A stretch of 64,000 nt of DNA from Dryas octopetala (lineage: Eukaryota > Streptophyta > Magnoliopsida > Rosales > Rosaceae), in contig OY992836.1 in NCBI GenBank assembly GCA_963921425.1, positions 16,323,614 through 16,387,613 on the forward strand, read 5' to 3'. Position numbers and translations under genes: made by a program. This document shows, one piece after another, positions 10,937 through 22,807 of the stretch (its first letter is position 1; each line of letters opens with the position of its first letter). Under the pieces are notes generated by a model. That model made no database searches and was not told the origin of the DNA. It saw only the letters and a list, made by a program, of their open reading frames with translations.

Positions 10937-13470
10937 GGCTTTGTTGGACCTCTGGGTGACCAGTCTCTAATTACCAATCTTGATCAGGGCTGTTGGGGTT
11001 TTGGGTTTGAATCTGAAGTAGAGAGAGCTGAGGGGTTGGATGGGATTGAGATGGTTTGGGGAAGATGAGAATTGGGAAAGAAGGGATGGGATTTGGGGGC
11101 TGCTGGTTAGCTGGTAGCAATTAGCATTGTATAATTCTAGTTGAGCAAGGCACTGGAAGGTCCAATTGGGAATTGGGACTTTATCCAAGACCAACAAAAA
11201 AAATCCATCGTGTAAATATCTAAGATTAAATAGTGTAAATATCCCATGGCCAAAAAAATAAAAATAGTGTAAATATCTAAGATTAAATATACTTTATTTG
11301 AGTCGCGTCACTATAATTTGATAATCTAAACTATCTTTTTTCTAAAAATTTTATTTTAAAATCGGATGTACAAAGATTTTAGATTAAAAAAATTACTAAG
11401 ATATTTAATTGTGTTTGAATATATAGACAAACACAATGATTTGGATAAAAACTTAAAAAATGATGACCAATTAATCAAATATTTATTTGGCCAAAAAAAA
11501 AATAAATCAAATAGTTAAACACTTTATGCTTGATCTAATTTTTGAATAAAGATTTAGAAAATAAATGATTTCGTTCGTCAACCTTCAATGCCAAATGAAC
11601 TCCACCAGTGATGTATTATAATTATTTGTTATAAACAAATGAGATTGATAAATTATTCAAATTCGAGTAAATGAAACATTTTTATGTATCACATTTGGTA
11701 CATGAAGCAATGCTCTTTTTGTTTTTTTCTTTTTAAACAAAAAACTAACTGCGGATATAATGATTTAAAATTAGAATAGATTATAATAGATTCATGATCG
11801 AAGTCCCTCCTTTAATATATACATAATGTTGGTTGAAATCACGGAAAGACACCTACTTTTGTATTCATATGGATTCAGGACCACTAAGCTTGATGAGAAA
11901 TATGATATGATAAGATAGGATCGCACACTTCGCTTGAACGTTTGACTGCCAAATGAAAAAGAGCGTGTGGACTTGTGACTGCCGGCGTCGGTATGCTCAT
12001 AATTACGTTTGCGGTGACGAAGTCGGGTCCTCACATAACTTCATTCATTTGTGTAAAAACAAAAAACTAGGTAAATTAAAATTGCAAGCTTTTAAGTCTT
12101 ATTGTCAACACAGAGCCATCGCCCTTGGCATCTAGTTCAGGCAGAAGCAAAGAACATATTCTTGCTCTCTAAGACTCGAACCATCCTGTTCCCTAACTCA
12201 AGGCAGAAGCAACAAGTTCCTCCTAAATAATCGGGAGAGATTCCATTACGTACTACTTGTACAATCTCAATTGACATTCTTAATAGAGGTCTGACCTACC
12301 TATGTGGGACTCACTACTGACGGCCGGCTCTAAGTAGGAGGGGGAGGGATGACCGACTGACCGCCCTAGCCCGACACCAAGGAGGGATGCTCTTTACAAA
12401 ATCCATGGATGAAATGGCAATGGGCAAGACGACCTGGAACTCCTCATTCCCCAACCATCTGATGATAAATCTCTTTGTATCCTCAATGGTGCCCTCCTCA
12501 CAAAATCCTAACTAGTAACATCCATCCTCCAACTCTCAATAAAAGCACAAATCCTTCACCCAATCAATTTGTTCTCAAATAGAGATTACAAGACACTATT
12601 ATAAGAGCAGAGAGCTAGAACCAGCAACCCCATTTGTTCCCAAACCTTTGAACTCATCCCCTCCTTCCTCCTCAACACAAACCTATAATTAATGCATCAA
12701 TGTAACAAAATTCCAACTGATTCCATCTGTTTTTATACCATTAAGTAGCTCAACAGGCTAATCCCACATCACAACACCATAGTTCCAGTCAGAGCCAATC
12801 CTGAATTCATTGTGGGAAACTACATTCCAACTTAGTCACTAAATCAATCGGGACTCAAGTAAACATTGTTTCCATCTGTTCTCATCTCATTAAACAGCTC
12901 AACAGCCCTATCCCACATCACCAACACCATAGTTCCAATCAGAGCTAATCCTGAATTCATTTTGGGACTAAGTCAATCAGGACTCAAGTACTCAACCATA
13001 TTCAATATGACATAAAGAAACAGAAGAAAAGAAACAAACAAAAACTCAATTCTGCCTAGGCTTAGAGTGCATTTACATTTGAAAGGTAAAACAAATATAG
13101 AAATTTTTAATCAATCAACCTCAGATGTTTAGCAAGCAAAAAGTATGAACAGAGAAGTCACAAACAAAACAAAGCTACTTTGATGAAGTGAAGTCAAAGC
13201 CATAGCCATCCTCATTCCTCAATCCCCATTCAAATTGAAGAACTAATGCCAAATTCACAAGCAAAAAAAGCTATTCAATTACACTAAACTCATGAGTATC
13301 AGTGACAAACTCACCATAAAAACAAGAAGTTATTGATATCAAGGTTCCAAACAACAAAGTACAATTTGCCACCGAGACCTCTCAAAACAAACAAAGACAC
13401 AATCTTTTCCTCAAAATGAAGAAAAAGGGGCAACAAACCTAGGGTTTCAAAATGGGATTTTTCCCCCAAA
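10937..13470. other. Intergenic region with small duplications
   Basis: The AVT3 leader is at the left edge. A 25-bp word (TAGTGTAAATATCTAAGATT plus AAATA) is duplicated at about 11232 and 11263. A 148-bp segment at 12721-12868 is repeated at 12869-12990. The bases from about 13050 to 13470 probably hold the MRPL11 3' UTR. I see no gene. The ORFs at 11792-12135 have no family resemblance. Confidence 0.5.
12721..12990. repeat. Imperfect tandem duplication (148 bp plus about 122 bp)
   Basis: Both units begin TTCCATCTGTT and share CAACA(G)CC-ATCCCACATCAC, CACCATAGTTCCA-TCAGAG and AATCCTGAATTCATT, then ATCA-GACTCAAGTA. The second unit lacks about 24 bases present near 12818-12842 of the first. 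It is non-coding. It lies between AVT3 and MRPL11 and may fall in the MRPL11 3' transcribed region. Confidence 0.75.
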
Positions 13471-13938
13471 TCAGTCCAAGTCCTTCACAACCTTAATCCC
13501 CATAGTGTTGGCCGTACCTGTAATTGACTTGCAAATGGACTCCAATGGCATGTACTGGCAATAAGGGTCGGACTGCTTCACCTTAGCGATCTCATACACG
13601 TGCCTCACCGACAGCGTCGAAGCCACCACGTGTCCTGGTCGGCCGCTACCGGAATCGACGCCGGCGGCCTTCTTCAAGTACCAGGTGACTGACGGTGACT
13701 TAACCGTGAACTCGAAGGTGTTGTCCTTGAAGGCCGTGATGGTCACCGCCATGGGCGTGTCGGGCTTGTACTTTTGGGTGCGAGCATTGAAGTCTTTGCA
13801 GAAGGCCATCAGGTTTAGCCTGTATTGACCCAGAGCCGGACCCACTGGCGGTGCGGGTCGGGCCCCACCAGCTGGGACTGTTAGCCGGATGGTCGCCGCC
13901 ACTGGCCGCCGGGTTAGGATCTCCTTTATGGTTGCCAT
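13471..13938 (-). CDS. MRPL11: Mitochondrial ribosomal protein uL11m
   Basis: Intronless CDS of 155 aa. uL11 sits at the base of the ribosomal stalk and helps form the GTPase-associated centre where elongation factors bind. The N-terminal domain is marked by TIRLTVPAGGARPAPPVGPALG (first 20 residues are the conserved uL11 loop with the Pro-rich linker). The C-terminal rRNA-binding domain has the family FTVKSPSVTWYLKKAAGVDSG region and ends GTANTMGIKVVKDLD. The length equals that of the plant mitochondrial form (about 155 aa). There is no long cleavable presequence, as in other plant MRPL11 proteins. In bacteria and plastids the motif reads AGKANPAPPVGPALG; here it is AGGARPAPPVG. GC-rich codon use in the middle of the gene contrasts with its AT-rich surroundings. 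Its promoter carries three site II elements (listed separately). Confidence 0.93.
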   Translation of the reverse strand: MATIKEILTRRPVAATIRLTVPAGGARPAPPVGPALGQYRLNLMAFCKDFNARTQKYKPDTPMAVTITAFKDNTFEFTVKSPSVTWYLKKAAGVDSGSGRPGHVVASTLSVRHVYEIAKVKQSDPYCQYMPLESICKSITGTANTMGIKVVKDLD

Positions 13939-14921
13939 GGCTCTGTTGCTATTGCTCCACTACACTCAAATGAGGTCACTGCTGGTTTGGTTTTCGGAGG
14001 AGAAAAGTGCTGAAACTAGAAGTAGGCCTTAATGAGCTGGGCCGAGGCCCATCCCTTATTGGGCCCCCAGCTAATAATCATTAATCTTTTACTTTTTAAG
14101 TTCTTGAGAAAAACAAAATTTGGCCCTTGTAAAATAGGAAAAATAAAACTGGACAACAATAATCCAAAAGTAAAAAATTAATAATTTGTGAAATCATCAT
14201 TAATCGCTATGCCTTAATACATTTTATCAAAGATTGAGAAATTTGTATAATCAGATATAAAACATTTGTACCACATTTCTAAAGTGAAAACCAAATGACA
14301 TAAAAAATATGGTACAAACAATTTTATCTAAATCCAAAATGTCGAGTGTAAAAAAGGGTTAAGCACCAGTAAAGTGTTTGACATATTGTTCTATCAAAGT
14401 AGGATCAACTGCCATAAGGTATGAAGGTGCTAGAGCATATTTGTGAGAGGAAGGAAAAAGAAGTTATAAATTGTAATCTTCTAACAGCCAAATTTCTTGG
14501 CTCATTATGCTTTAAAGAGTGATGTCCATAGCCATTGTATGACTTATTTACAATATGCAGCCACTCAAGGAAAGGGAACCAAAAGAGAAATAAAAAAGGG
14601 GGGATTTTTACAGGATCCATTTCTTCAAGTTCTACATGGGACTACTACCTCTTTTAGAGTTTGCTTTTTAAGTGCTACAACCAAGTTGAAGCAGGCTGAC
14701 TGGTGCAGACACAGCCTTGCAGCCATTTATATAGTACTAACACTAGAAACTTTTTTGATTAAGGCTTCAAAATTGAGATTGTTAATAGTATCTCAAATTG
14801 TACAGAACGTGTAGTTCAAGAAATCAGTAATGTCTAGCCGCAGCAGGGCGCAGGAGCTACTCGGAAAAGTTCCCCAACTAGGGGTGTAAGTTCCAACTTT
14901 ATCCATGCAAGCATTTTGTTT
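13939..14921. other. MRPL11 promoter and PP2C 3' flank
   Basis: MRPL11 reads leftward from 13938 and the PP2C gene ends at 14922, so this 983-bp gap holds the MRPL11 promoter (with site II motifs at 14038-14065) and the PP2C 3' UTR. ORFs at 14405-14814 are on both strands and look random. Nothing else is visible. Confidence 0.55.
14038..14065 (-). promoter_or_regulatory. Cluster of three site II (TGGGCC) promoter elements of MRPL11
   Basis: TGGGCC occurs at 14038-14043 (+), 14046-14051 (as GGCCCA) and 14060-14065 (+), all within 28 bp and about 100 bp upstream of the MRPL11 start codon. Site II elements bound by TCP factors are known to be enriched in promoters of plant ribosomal-protein and mitochondrial-protein genes, which fits the gene. 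The function is inferred from sequence and position only. Confidence 0.6.
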
Positions 14922-17082
14922 TCAAATATTGCTTAAGACACCCTTAAGAAGGTCCAGCCCTTCAGCTGAAATACTCCTCCTCTTGTGGGATTTAGGAATT
15001 TCGATCTTAGGAGGTGGATCTGCGGAGAAACAGACCACAACAACAGTCAGGTTATCACATGTGTTTCGTTGGAGTGCCTCCTTGACAAGCGCTTTTGAAC
15101 ATCTCTCAGGATCATTATGCTGCAATAGCTCCTTCCTTACCATTGTAACTGCACACTGGCTGCTCATCACGTCCCACAAGCCATCGCAGCCCATTATCAA
15201 GAACTCATCTTCTTCCGTTAGGACAGTCTCCTCCAACTCTGGCTCGGAGCTTAAGGGGCAGTTTGAACCTTTAGAACCCTTGATATGCCAATCTCCAAGA
15301 GCACGTGCCACTGATAGTTGGCCATTGAGGTATCCATCATAGATAACGCCACCCAGCTTCTCAATTCTTAATCTTTCAGAGGTGCAGTTAGGTTTGTGAT
15401 CTTTAGACAGTTCAATTGCCCTTCCTCGCTTCCCCAACACAGCTCGACAATCCCCAGCATTGGCGATTAGCATGGTCCTGCAAGATTACAGCATTGAACA
15501 AATGTTCAAGTTGTATCAACTTCAATGCTCAGTCAGCGCCAACATAATTACCAATCTTACATGCAAATGATCATAGATAGATGTGAATAGTGCAATTCCT
15601 CACCTTCCTAAGATAAGGGCAGTCAAAACAGTGGTACCAGAGGACTTATCAAGAGAGTGACAATCTGCAAATGCATGATCAGCCTTCACAAAAGCACTCC
15701 TAACTGCCTTTTTATTGCCAGATAGGAAGTGAGAATCTTCAACAATGAATCTAAGGAGGTTATTTTTTATGAATGACGCTGCATCAACACCCCCATGTCC
15801 ATCGAAGACCTGTATGAGTCAACAAAATCTCAGTACAGAAGCCAGAAGAGTCCAATTAATACTACAGGGTAGAATGATATATATGCTTTTAGTCACCTAG
15901 CTTCTGACTGATTAGAAATGACCAACTCATGGATGAAGGATTTAAATTTTAATGCAAGCAGTCTTAATAAGATGCCATTGTCATACAATGATACATCCAT
16001 TTGAATAAGTGAAGGATAACCAAACTGCAAAGCTGCTTCACTCAAAAAGTAATTAACAAGAGCAAGTTACACACCCCATAAAATGCCCCAGGAGAAGGCA
16101 AGTTTACCGATGCACCAAGATGTTCACCAAGATTATCTACACAAATATACTCATCCTCCATGTACTGTTTAGGTCCTTTCTCAGAACAGCTTCCTGAACG
16201 GAATACAGATAAAAACTCTGATGGCTCATGTGCTGGGGACTTCAAGCCAATACTTCCAATATCTGAATCCTAGGAAAAAGGAGAATAGATGAATAAGTAG
16301 TTATAGCATTACCACTTAAAGCATTTTGTATCAATTAAGCATTATATAATTAACCTCAGCAAGTAGCTGTCTATGCACACAAAAACATGCACGCAAGAGC
16401 AGATTAAACAGGGGGAGTTGATGAATGATGACATTCATTTGCTAACTTTAAAGAGAACTTATTCTACTTGCAGCTAAAAGGGGCATGTTACCCTCTAAAA
16501 CAACTATCTATCCATTTTTGCTGTTGCCATTTGAAGCATGCAATTCACATGGATTCGTTAAGAAAACACCAGAATTAATATTGCAGGCTTAAATAGCTTG
16601 GTAACAGCAATCCTTGACTACTTCAACTTATTGAAAAATGGTTTCCTTTTAGTTTACAGGACGCCATTCTCCAAATACTTGTCAGGAAATTCCATATTCA
16701 TTTCAGCTGTTATCATTCAAATTCTTCCACAAAATGCAACAAATACTTCCAAATCCTCAATGAAGAAAACCCATCACCCATCAGCATGGTATCCCTGTGC
16801 ATTGTGCATAATTACATATAAAGGACAAAAATTTGCAAACCCAAATCACAAAAATTGAAGATTAAGAAGAGAAAAGAAGATGGCACGGGGATTCAGTCAA
16901 CTTACAGATTCGGTCAACATTGCATAGCTTGTGCAGTTCCTCATAACCGAGAGGTTTCTGGGAGGCTTTCCAGTACTAATTTGGTTCGAATTCCCCGAAG
17001 CATCACCATTCGGATCTTCCTTCATGCACCCACCAATATTCAATCCGGTCACCTGAGGCGAGATTTCAGTTCCTGAAGCCAT
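14922..17082 (-). CDS. Protein phosphatase 2C (PPM family)
   Basis: Four exons: 17082-16906, 16269-16075, 15809-15604, 15477-14922, with GT-AG introns and correct phase, giving 377 aa. PP2Cs are Mn/Mg-dependent Ser/Thr phosphatases that often act in stress signalling. Signatures: [23 protein letters not shown] with metal-binding Asp127; [32 protein letters not shown] with Asp291; and CDNLTVVVV with Asp334. The catalytic residues all appear present. The N-terminal 60 residues are variable and the C-terminus is short and basic ([13 protein letters not shown]). The length and N-terminus ([13 protein letters not shown]) resemble the Arabidopsis clade containing PP2C22/27/47 (DBP1 and PP2CG1). Arabidopsis At3g51470, a member of that clade, neighbours GLR3.6, which matches the arrangement here. 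I do not assign a specific symbol. Confidence 0.92.
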
Positions 17083-17733
17083 TCTTCTTTCTAACCCATC
17101 AAACTCCTCAACCCCTTTTAACTAAGCCATCATAAACAGCTAACAAACAACCACCACAAATGTCCTTGAGCTAAAAGCCGAAAACAACTGTCAATAAAAG
17201 CCCATTTTTCACAGACCACGCATTTTTATTACCCAACAGCTGCCTCAAAAAGCCAGACAACACAAACCCAGCTGTTCAACCCATTAAAGCACTCAATCCA
17301 AGATGCACGAATTTGCATTCAAGTCCCCTTTACTCTGTGTGAAACCAAGCACATTCTTATGCCAAGCTTTGAGCTTTGAGTGTTTTCCAGGCAATACGGA
17401 TCAAAACTCAGAAAACCCAGATGAAGAATTCCACAGTAATAAGCAAGAATTCAAAAGCCAAAACGAAAGAGTTCGAAAAGATATAAACACGAGAGAAAAA
17501 GAGAAAGAGATGAATGATAGATAGGCTTGAGAGCCTAAGACCATAGCATAGTAGTAGGGAAGGGGGAACCGTTGGAGAGGAAAGAGAAGAACTTGGTTGA
17601 TAATGTGTGCTGGTTGACTGGCGATTCCAGGTTTTCCGGTCGACATTGTAGCGCCTTGAGAGGGAGTTGGGGTACTGACACGTGTCCGCCTTTGTAATTG
17701 TGGTGGTTCTTCAATCTTGGATCCCCTTATATA
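17083..17733 (-). promoter_or_regulatory. PP2C leader and core promoter with TATA box and upstream ORF
   Basis: On the minus strand a TATA box TATATAAG lies at 17733-17726, about 645 bp upstream of the PP2C start codon, putting transcription start near 17700. The resulting leader would be long (or hold an intron). It contains an ATG at 17646 that opens an 81-codon ORF ending at 17401, starting MSTGKPGIASQPAHIINQVL. If not spliced out, this upstream ORF should reduce translation of the main frame. Confidence 0.45.
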
Positions 17734-19200
17734 TCCACAGTTGTACTGTCCAAAGAATGTGGGCTTCTAAATTCCTCCACAGTTGTTTGTGATTTATATA
17801 TTTTAAAAATGTTGCACGGTTGCACCTATATAGAATAAGAATAAGAAAAACACCTATATAACATCAAAAGCACCACTAGAAGGTCATAAAATTAGGTGCA
17901 ATTATGCTTAGTGCCATGTCACACTTTTTCTAATCTTGTTCGTACATGTTCGTGTCTTTGGATTTTGAATTTGCCATGAACACGAAACGAAGTGCAAGCA
18001 CGATTAGTCCAGCATGGAAGGCACAAGTTGGGCTCGTCATATTGTAATTTGCAACGCGCACATGTTTTACTTTCTTTTTGTTTGGTACCCTTCCATATAT
18101 TATGGAGCCTTGGAGGCACCATGGCTAGAAGATCAAAAGGCCGAGGTGGCCTCTAACTAAGTTGCTTGCATTGGGCAAGGCCATGATGGATGGCCATGAT
18201 TTTCTGTAATTAAACTTGAAGTTATATTTGGCCAAAAAAAAAAAACTTGAAGTTATAATTTGAAAATGAAAATGGGGGAGGGATAAAATGTAGTTTCATT
18301 AATAAAGGGAGGGTAACTAAGCAATTTCTTAGATTTATTTGACTTTCTTTACTTGATTGTATTTAAAGTTTGAAGGTCGTTGAAGCTTAGCTAATAAAAT
18401 TTGTATCACAAGGAGCGTGATCCAAATTTCCCATTATTTTTTGGCTTCTTCTATTTCTGAGGCATAATGATGAAAAGGGAATGACTCAAAGACAATATAT
18501 TTACAGATGAGTAGTAGATAAGTTGAGAGAGTTTTGGTAAGAGCCTTCCTATTGAAGATGGAAAAAGCATAAGGGAAAGACAATAATTGCAGATAAACAA
18601 ATTAATAGTTCCTGTACAGAAATTGTTACTATTAACAGCTTTCCAACTCAGATATGCTAAAATGAATCCAATCAATTCAGACATTTAGATTCAATGAATT
18701 ACTAGTGGAGGAGGAGGGTACTAAATAATTAAAGTTAAAAACTTTTTGGATCTACTGATTAATGGAACCAATTGATGAGATGGCATAATAATTTGTTCAC
18801 AAGTCTTTGCTGCAAACTCCAATTAAGCTATACAGAGTTTTAGTGGTACTATTTTTTGTTCTCTTTGATGGTACAAACTCCTTTACATTAGTGAAACTTC
18901 AGAATGGATAGGGACTCTATCAATTGAGGGACTTGAAAAGCTGGTTTGGAAGGAATATCCATTTTCAGAAATGACTTGGTGGGAAAGCTTCTCTCTTTAT
19001 CTTCTTCAGTGGTTACTACACTATATACCAGGAAGAATCTATATCTCTTTATATGAAAATTTCTTTGCTTTCGCATGTCCAAATCAACCTTCTCGGTCGA
19101 TCAAGATTTTTTGCCCAATGACAATGAAGAATCAGCAATTTTAAGGTGGCTTTAATGGAGTCTTTTGCTTGTTTTTGAAAAGTGGCTTTAGTTAATGTGG
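17734..19200. other. Intergenic region, no gene seen
   Basis: AT-rich sequence between the PP2C promoter and the GLR pseudogene. The stretch 18830-19090 is slightly less AT-rich and open in one frame, but I could not match it to GLR exons or any family. The ORFs at 17919-18122 and 18451-18684 are not convincing. Confidence 0.5.
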
Positions 19201-19202
19201 CA

Positions 19203-19958
19203 CAACATCCTCTGGATAATGGGATTGGGTTGTGTGGGCCGGATAACTGCTGATTGGCTCTCTACTTTATTAGATAAAAGATACAGTAAAGATTCTCCTC
19301 TCTCTCTTCGTTGGCAATGCATGATGTTCAAGGGATTCAAAGATCCAGGCCCACTTGGAACTAAATATCGTAAAGAATTGTGCAGATCAAATACAATTGT
19401 TTCGCACCGTATAAGTGATTGTCTTTTAAGTAAAATATGAGCTCGAACAAGTACGACTTATATTCGTTTATGCGCCAATATGCATTATTATTGAATTAAT
19501 TAAGGAGGAAATTATATTTCATTTTCAAATTCATGATTCAAGCTTCACTAATGACTTGGCTGGAGGAGATATGCATCTTATTCATATATGCTTTGAACAC
19601 CTTTGATGTTGGCAAGTGGCAACATGTTGTTACATATGTAGCCTTTTACAGGTGATCAATACAGCTGGTGTGACAGGCCTAATTAAGTTTAAATTAGCTG
19701 ATCAGATGAGAATTACCTCATTGATCCAGCATAAATGTGAATAAAGTCATTCATAATGAGATTGGCACAGGGACTACTTGGGCCAATTCTTCTGGCTTAA
19801 TTTGTTCCACCAGAAAAACCAATAGCTCAAACAAAGAAGCTTAATGTTTCCATTAATTAATAGTGATACACAATTAATTAATGCTCATCTGGGTGGACAA
19901 ACAACTCGATCAGAAGCCTGGTTGGTAGGTGTTAGCGGAAAAGGGAAGGAAGCTGATG
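19203..19958 (+). pseudogene. Decayed glutamate receptor-like (GLR3.6-like) pseudogene
   Basis: Blocks align in order and orientation with exon 2 of the two intact GLR genes downstream. 19210-19280 (TGGATAATGGGATTGGG, then TGATTGGCTCTCTACTTTA and TTAGATA) matches the [12 protein letters not shown] region at 34446-34510. 19290-19345 matches 34511-34560. 19500-19580 matches the GGNISFSND region at 34731-34780. 19655-19690 (ATACAGCTGGTGTGACAGG) matches 26494-26525. 19758-19825 (GAGATTGGCACAGGGACTA) matches 26572-26645. 19890-19955 (TGGACAAACAACTCGATCAG) matches 26713-26770. Between the blocks are insertions, deletions and stops in all frames; for example about 80 bases between the ATGR and WPGQTTQKP coding regions are altered. 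No trace of exon 1 or of exons 3-6 with the channel is visible, so the copy is truncated at both ends. It is a third, dead member of the GLR tandem array. Confidence 0.85.
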
Positions 19959-20005
19959 AATATGGTGGTGATGAAGTGATGGACAGTGGACCTAAGGTGG
20001 TGGGC

Positions 20006-20029
20006 ATATATATATATATATATATATAT
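20006..20029. repeat. (TA)n microsatellite
   Basis: About 12 uninterrupted TA dinucleotides, just downstream of the GLR pseudogene remnant. Confidence 0.95.
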
Positions 20030-20572
20030 GTACGTATATGCGTGGAGTAGTTGGGCCACGTTATTTACATGGCATGCCCAAAAACCCTCCCTGCAGCTCT
20101 CTGTGTTCAGACTGTTCACTTGTGTTCCGGTCTTTACATTGACTAGATCGACTAGTGTTTCACGTGGTGAATGTATCGAAGGATTGAAGGGTATGTTATT
20201 ATGTATAGCTAGCTAAAACTCTTCCCTTCACCAAAGGGCAAAGGTTGTGAATTGCGATTCAATTTCTGTATGCTATAATGCTTGTTGCTTTTGACCCAAA
20301 CCCATAATATATGGGAGTGGTACACGTGGGGTTCTTGAAAAGACGGTAATCCTGACCTTTCACCCAAATATATATTATTAGATAAGGTTATGTGTATCAC
20401 AATTAATAATTACAATGTATGTATGCCATATTTCTAATAAGTAAATCCTCTGTCTATTAGAAATGTATTGAACCATTTATCAGGTCCTTTCCAAAGTCTG
20501 CTACTCTCCTCCAATTAGTTTTGTTGTTAATCCCACTTTAGCTTTTTAGCTCTTTCTCCACTTCCTCATGTC

Positions 20573-20578
<6 letters not shown>

Positions 20579-20638
<60 letters not shown>
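20579..20638. repeat. (CT)n microsatellite, about 30 units
   Basis: An uninterrupted CT run of about 60 bases. Runs of this type recur in the window (46532-46557, 50809-50846, 51701-51763), always on the + strand as CT. Confidence 0.97.
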
Positions 20639-20641
<3 letters not shown>

Positions 20642-22807
20642 TCCAAACATATTTTACCTTTTTCTTGAAGTAAATTTTTGCTTCACACACCAATCAGTGT
20701 GCTTAAATTGCAGTTGAGATCGACTAGATCATGCGCATGCCTAAATAGTGCTAACAAACCACAATTGGTCAAGTCATGGGGAGTGGGCATTAATCCAAGT
20801 CAAGTCAGTTGGCTTGTGTATTAGTTGCCTATGGAATGATGCTGCGCATCGGTGAGATTTGAGACCATAGCAAACGCCAATCGCTCATTATGCATTCCAC
20901 TACATGATATTTGCAGACAATGGCCACTTAAAACTTGGTAATATGAGCAATGGAATAGGAATTGCATCTTTTGGTAAGTGGCAATCATATCCCCAAGAAA
21001 AATGGCATTTTATTCTTCAAAAACTTGCTACCTTTGATCCCAATTTATTTTATTTTCAGCAATATTAAAGGAAAAGGTCTTTAATGGAATAATCGCATCA
21101 CTTGTATGATATGACCACTTAGTGCTATAGCGTCATATTCTATTTATTTTAAAAACAGTAAACTTTACTTAAAATAAAAAAACATGTCAATATATTGGAG
21201 GTTGCATCATACACCTAGCACGACGGGTCTTAGTGAAGAATCTCTTACATTAAGGGCATTAAATACATTAAATATGATTTCATTTTGTTCATTTTCTTCT
21301 CAGGGCACTAACTATCTACAACTTTTGTGGTCGTATACATAATGATGTAGTTCATCATGGTTGTTATACTTTGTCTTTGACTTGGGCAGTTCCAACTTCC
21401 AAACCAAGTACAATCCAATTCACACCCGCTGCCCGCAGACTTTAAGATTATTGGGTAGCTAGCTCTTTTTTTGTTTGACCAATGGCATGGGTAGCTAGCT
21501 CTTGTTTACCAGTATTATTGCATATATTGATGCTTATATATACTCGTTTATCATTGAGCAGAACACATCCAGTGCTGAACTTAAAAGTTGGTGCCATAAA
21601 TCCTCCTTGTTTCTGCTTTGCATAGATGTAAAAGTACTATAATTCTAACTCCATACTTATATTTACTTGCCCTTCTTGTGGAGATCGTATATATTTGGCT
21701 TTGAGACAGCAAACTAATAATGTAAGCTTCACTTCACCTTTTCTTTATGTCCCTTAATTTTATCTTGGATTAAGACATACATCCATTTCGAGAGACCCAA
21801 TTTGATATTATTCCAGAAAATTAGATATACACCCATTTTTAAATTTGCCATGTAGAATTATTCATTTTCTGTAGAAAATTCATTTTGTGATTTCCTCTTT
21901 TATCCTTTGAGTTGAAAAAAGGTAAATTTTAATTTTTTCAATTAATGTCTTATTTCAAGGTATTATCGAAATTTTTTTGTAATTATTTGCCATTAATTTA
22001 TGAAGTTGAATATTAAGATTTTTCATTTTTGATTTTCGTTTTCAAATTTCAAAGTTTTCTGCGTTTTCCAAATTAGTGTTTATTAATGTCTTATTTCAAG
22101 GTTTTATAATTTATTTTTAGGTCCATTGACTTTAGATACCAAATTTCAATAATTTTTCATTTTAAATACCAAAACGTTTATGTCATTTCACTTTAGATAC
22201 TAGATTTTAGTTTAGATATCAACTTTAAAAAACATGGTCCTACCGAGCTGTGACTGTTTAACAGTCACAACTATTTTATTGATTTGTTGTTTTTTCAATA
22301 TTTGCAAGGCTTAAATTTTAATGTTTAGTTTTTGGGTTATAGGATTTCATCCCCAAACTTAAATCAAAAGCATTAAACCCTTATAAATTTTGAATTTTTA
22401 TGAATTTGAAACAGTCACAACTGTATAACAAACCGATTTATTACCTAATCCAAAATGTCTTGCTCTAGGTTAGTAAACTAAAAAAAATTAGTATCTTATT
22501 ACTTTGCTGAAAAACTATTGATATTTAGTATTTAATCCTAATTTTCTATTTATTTTTTTGGTAATCAATTGTCATTTATGTTTGACTTTGAAAATTAAGT
22601 ATATCTTTTTTAATTTTGTTTTCAAATATCAAAATAGGTGTTATCTTGTCCAAATTAGTGTATTATGACCAACGTTCAAAGATTAAGAAAAAACATCATT
22701 TACGTTTTCCAAACATCATTAAACTTTCATCCCCACATGTTCTTTAGCTAGGTTAACAATTTTAAAATTTCAACATGGCATTTTTTGCAGTGTTTTTCAA
22801 GTTTCCT

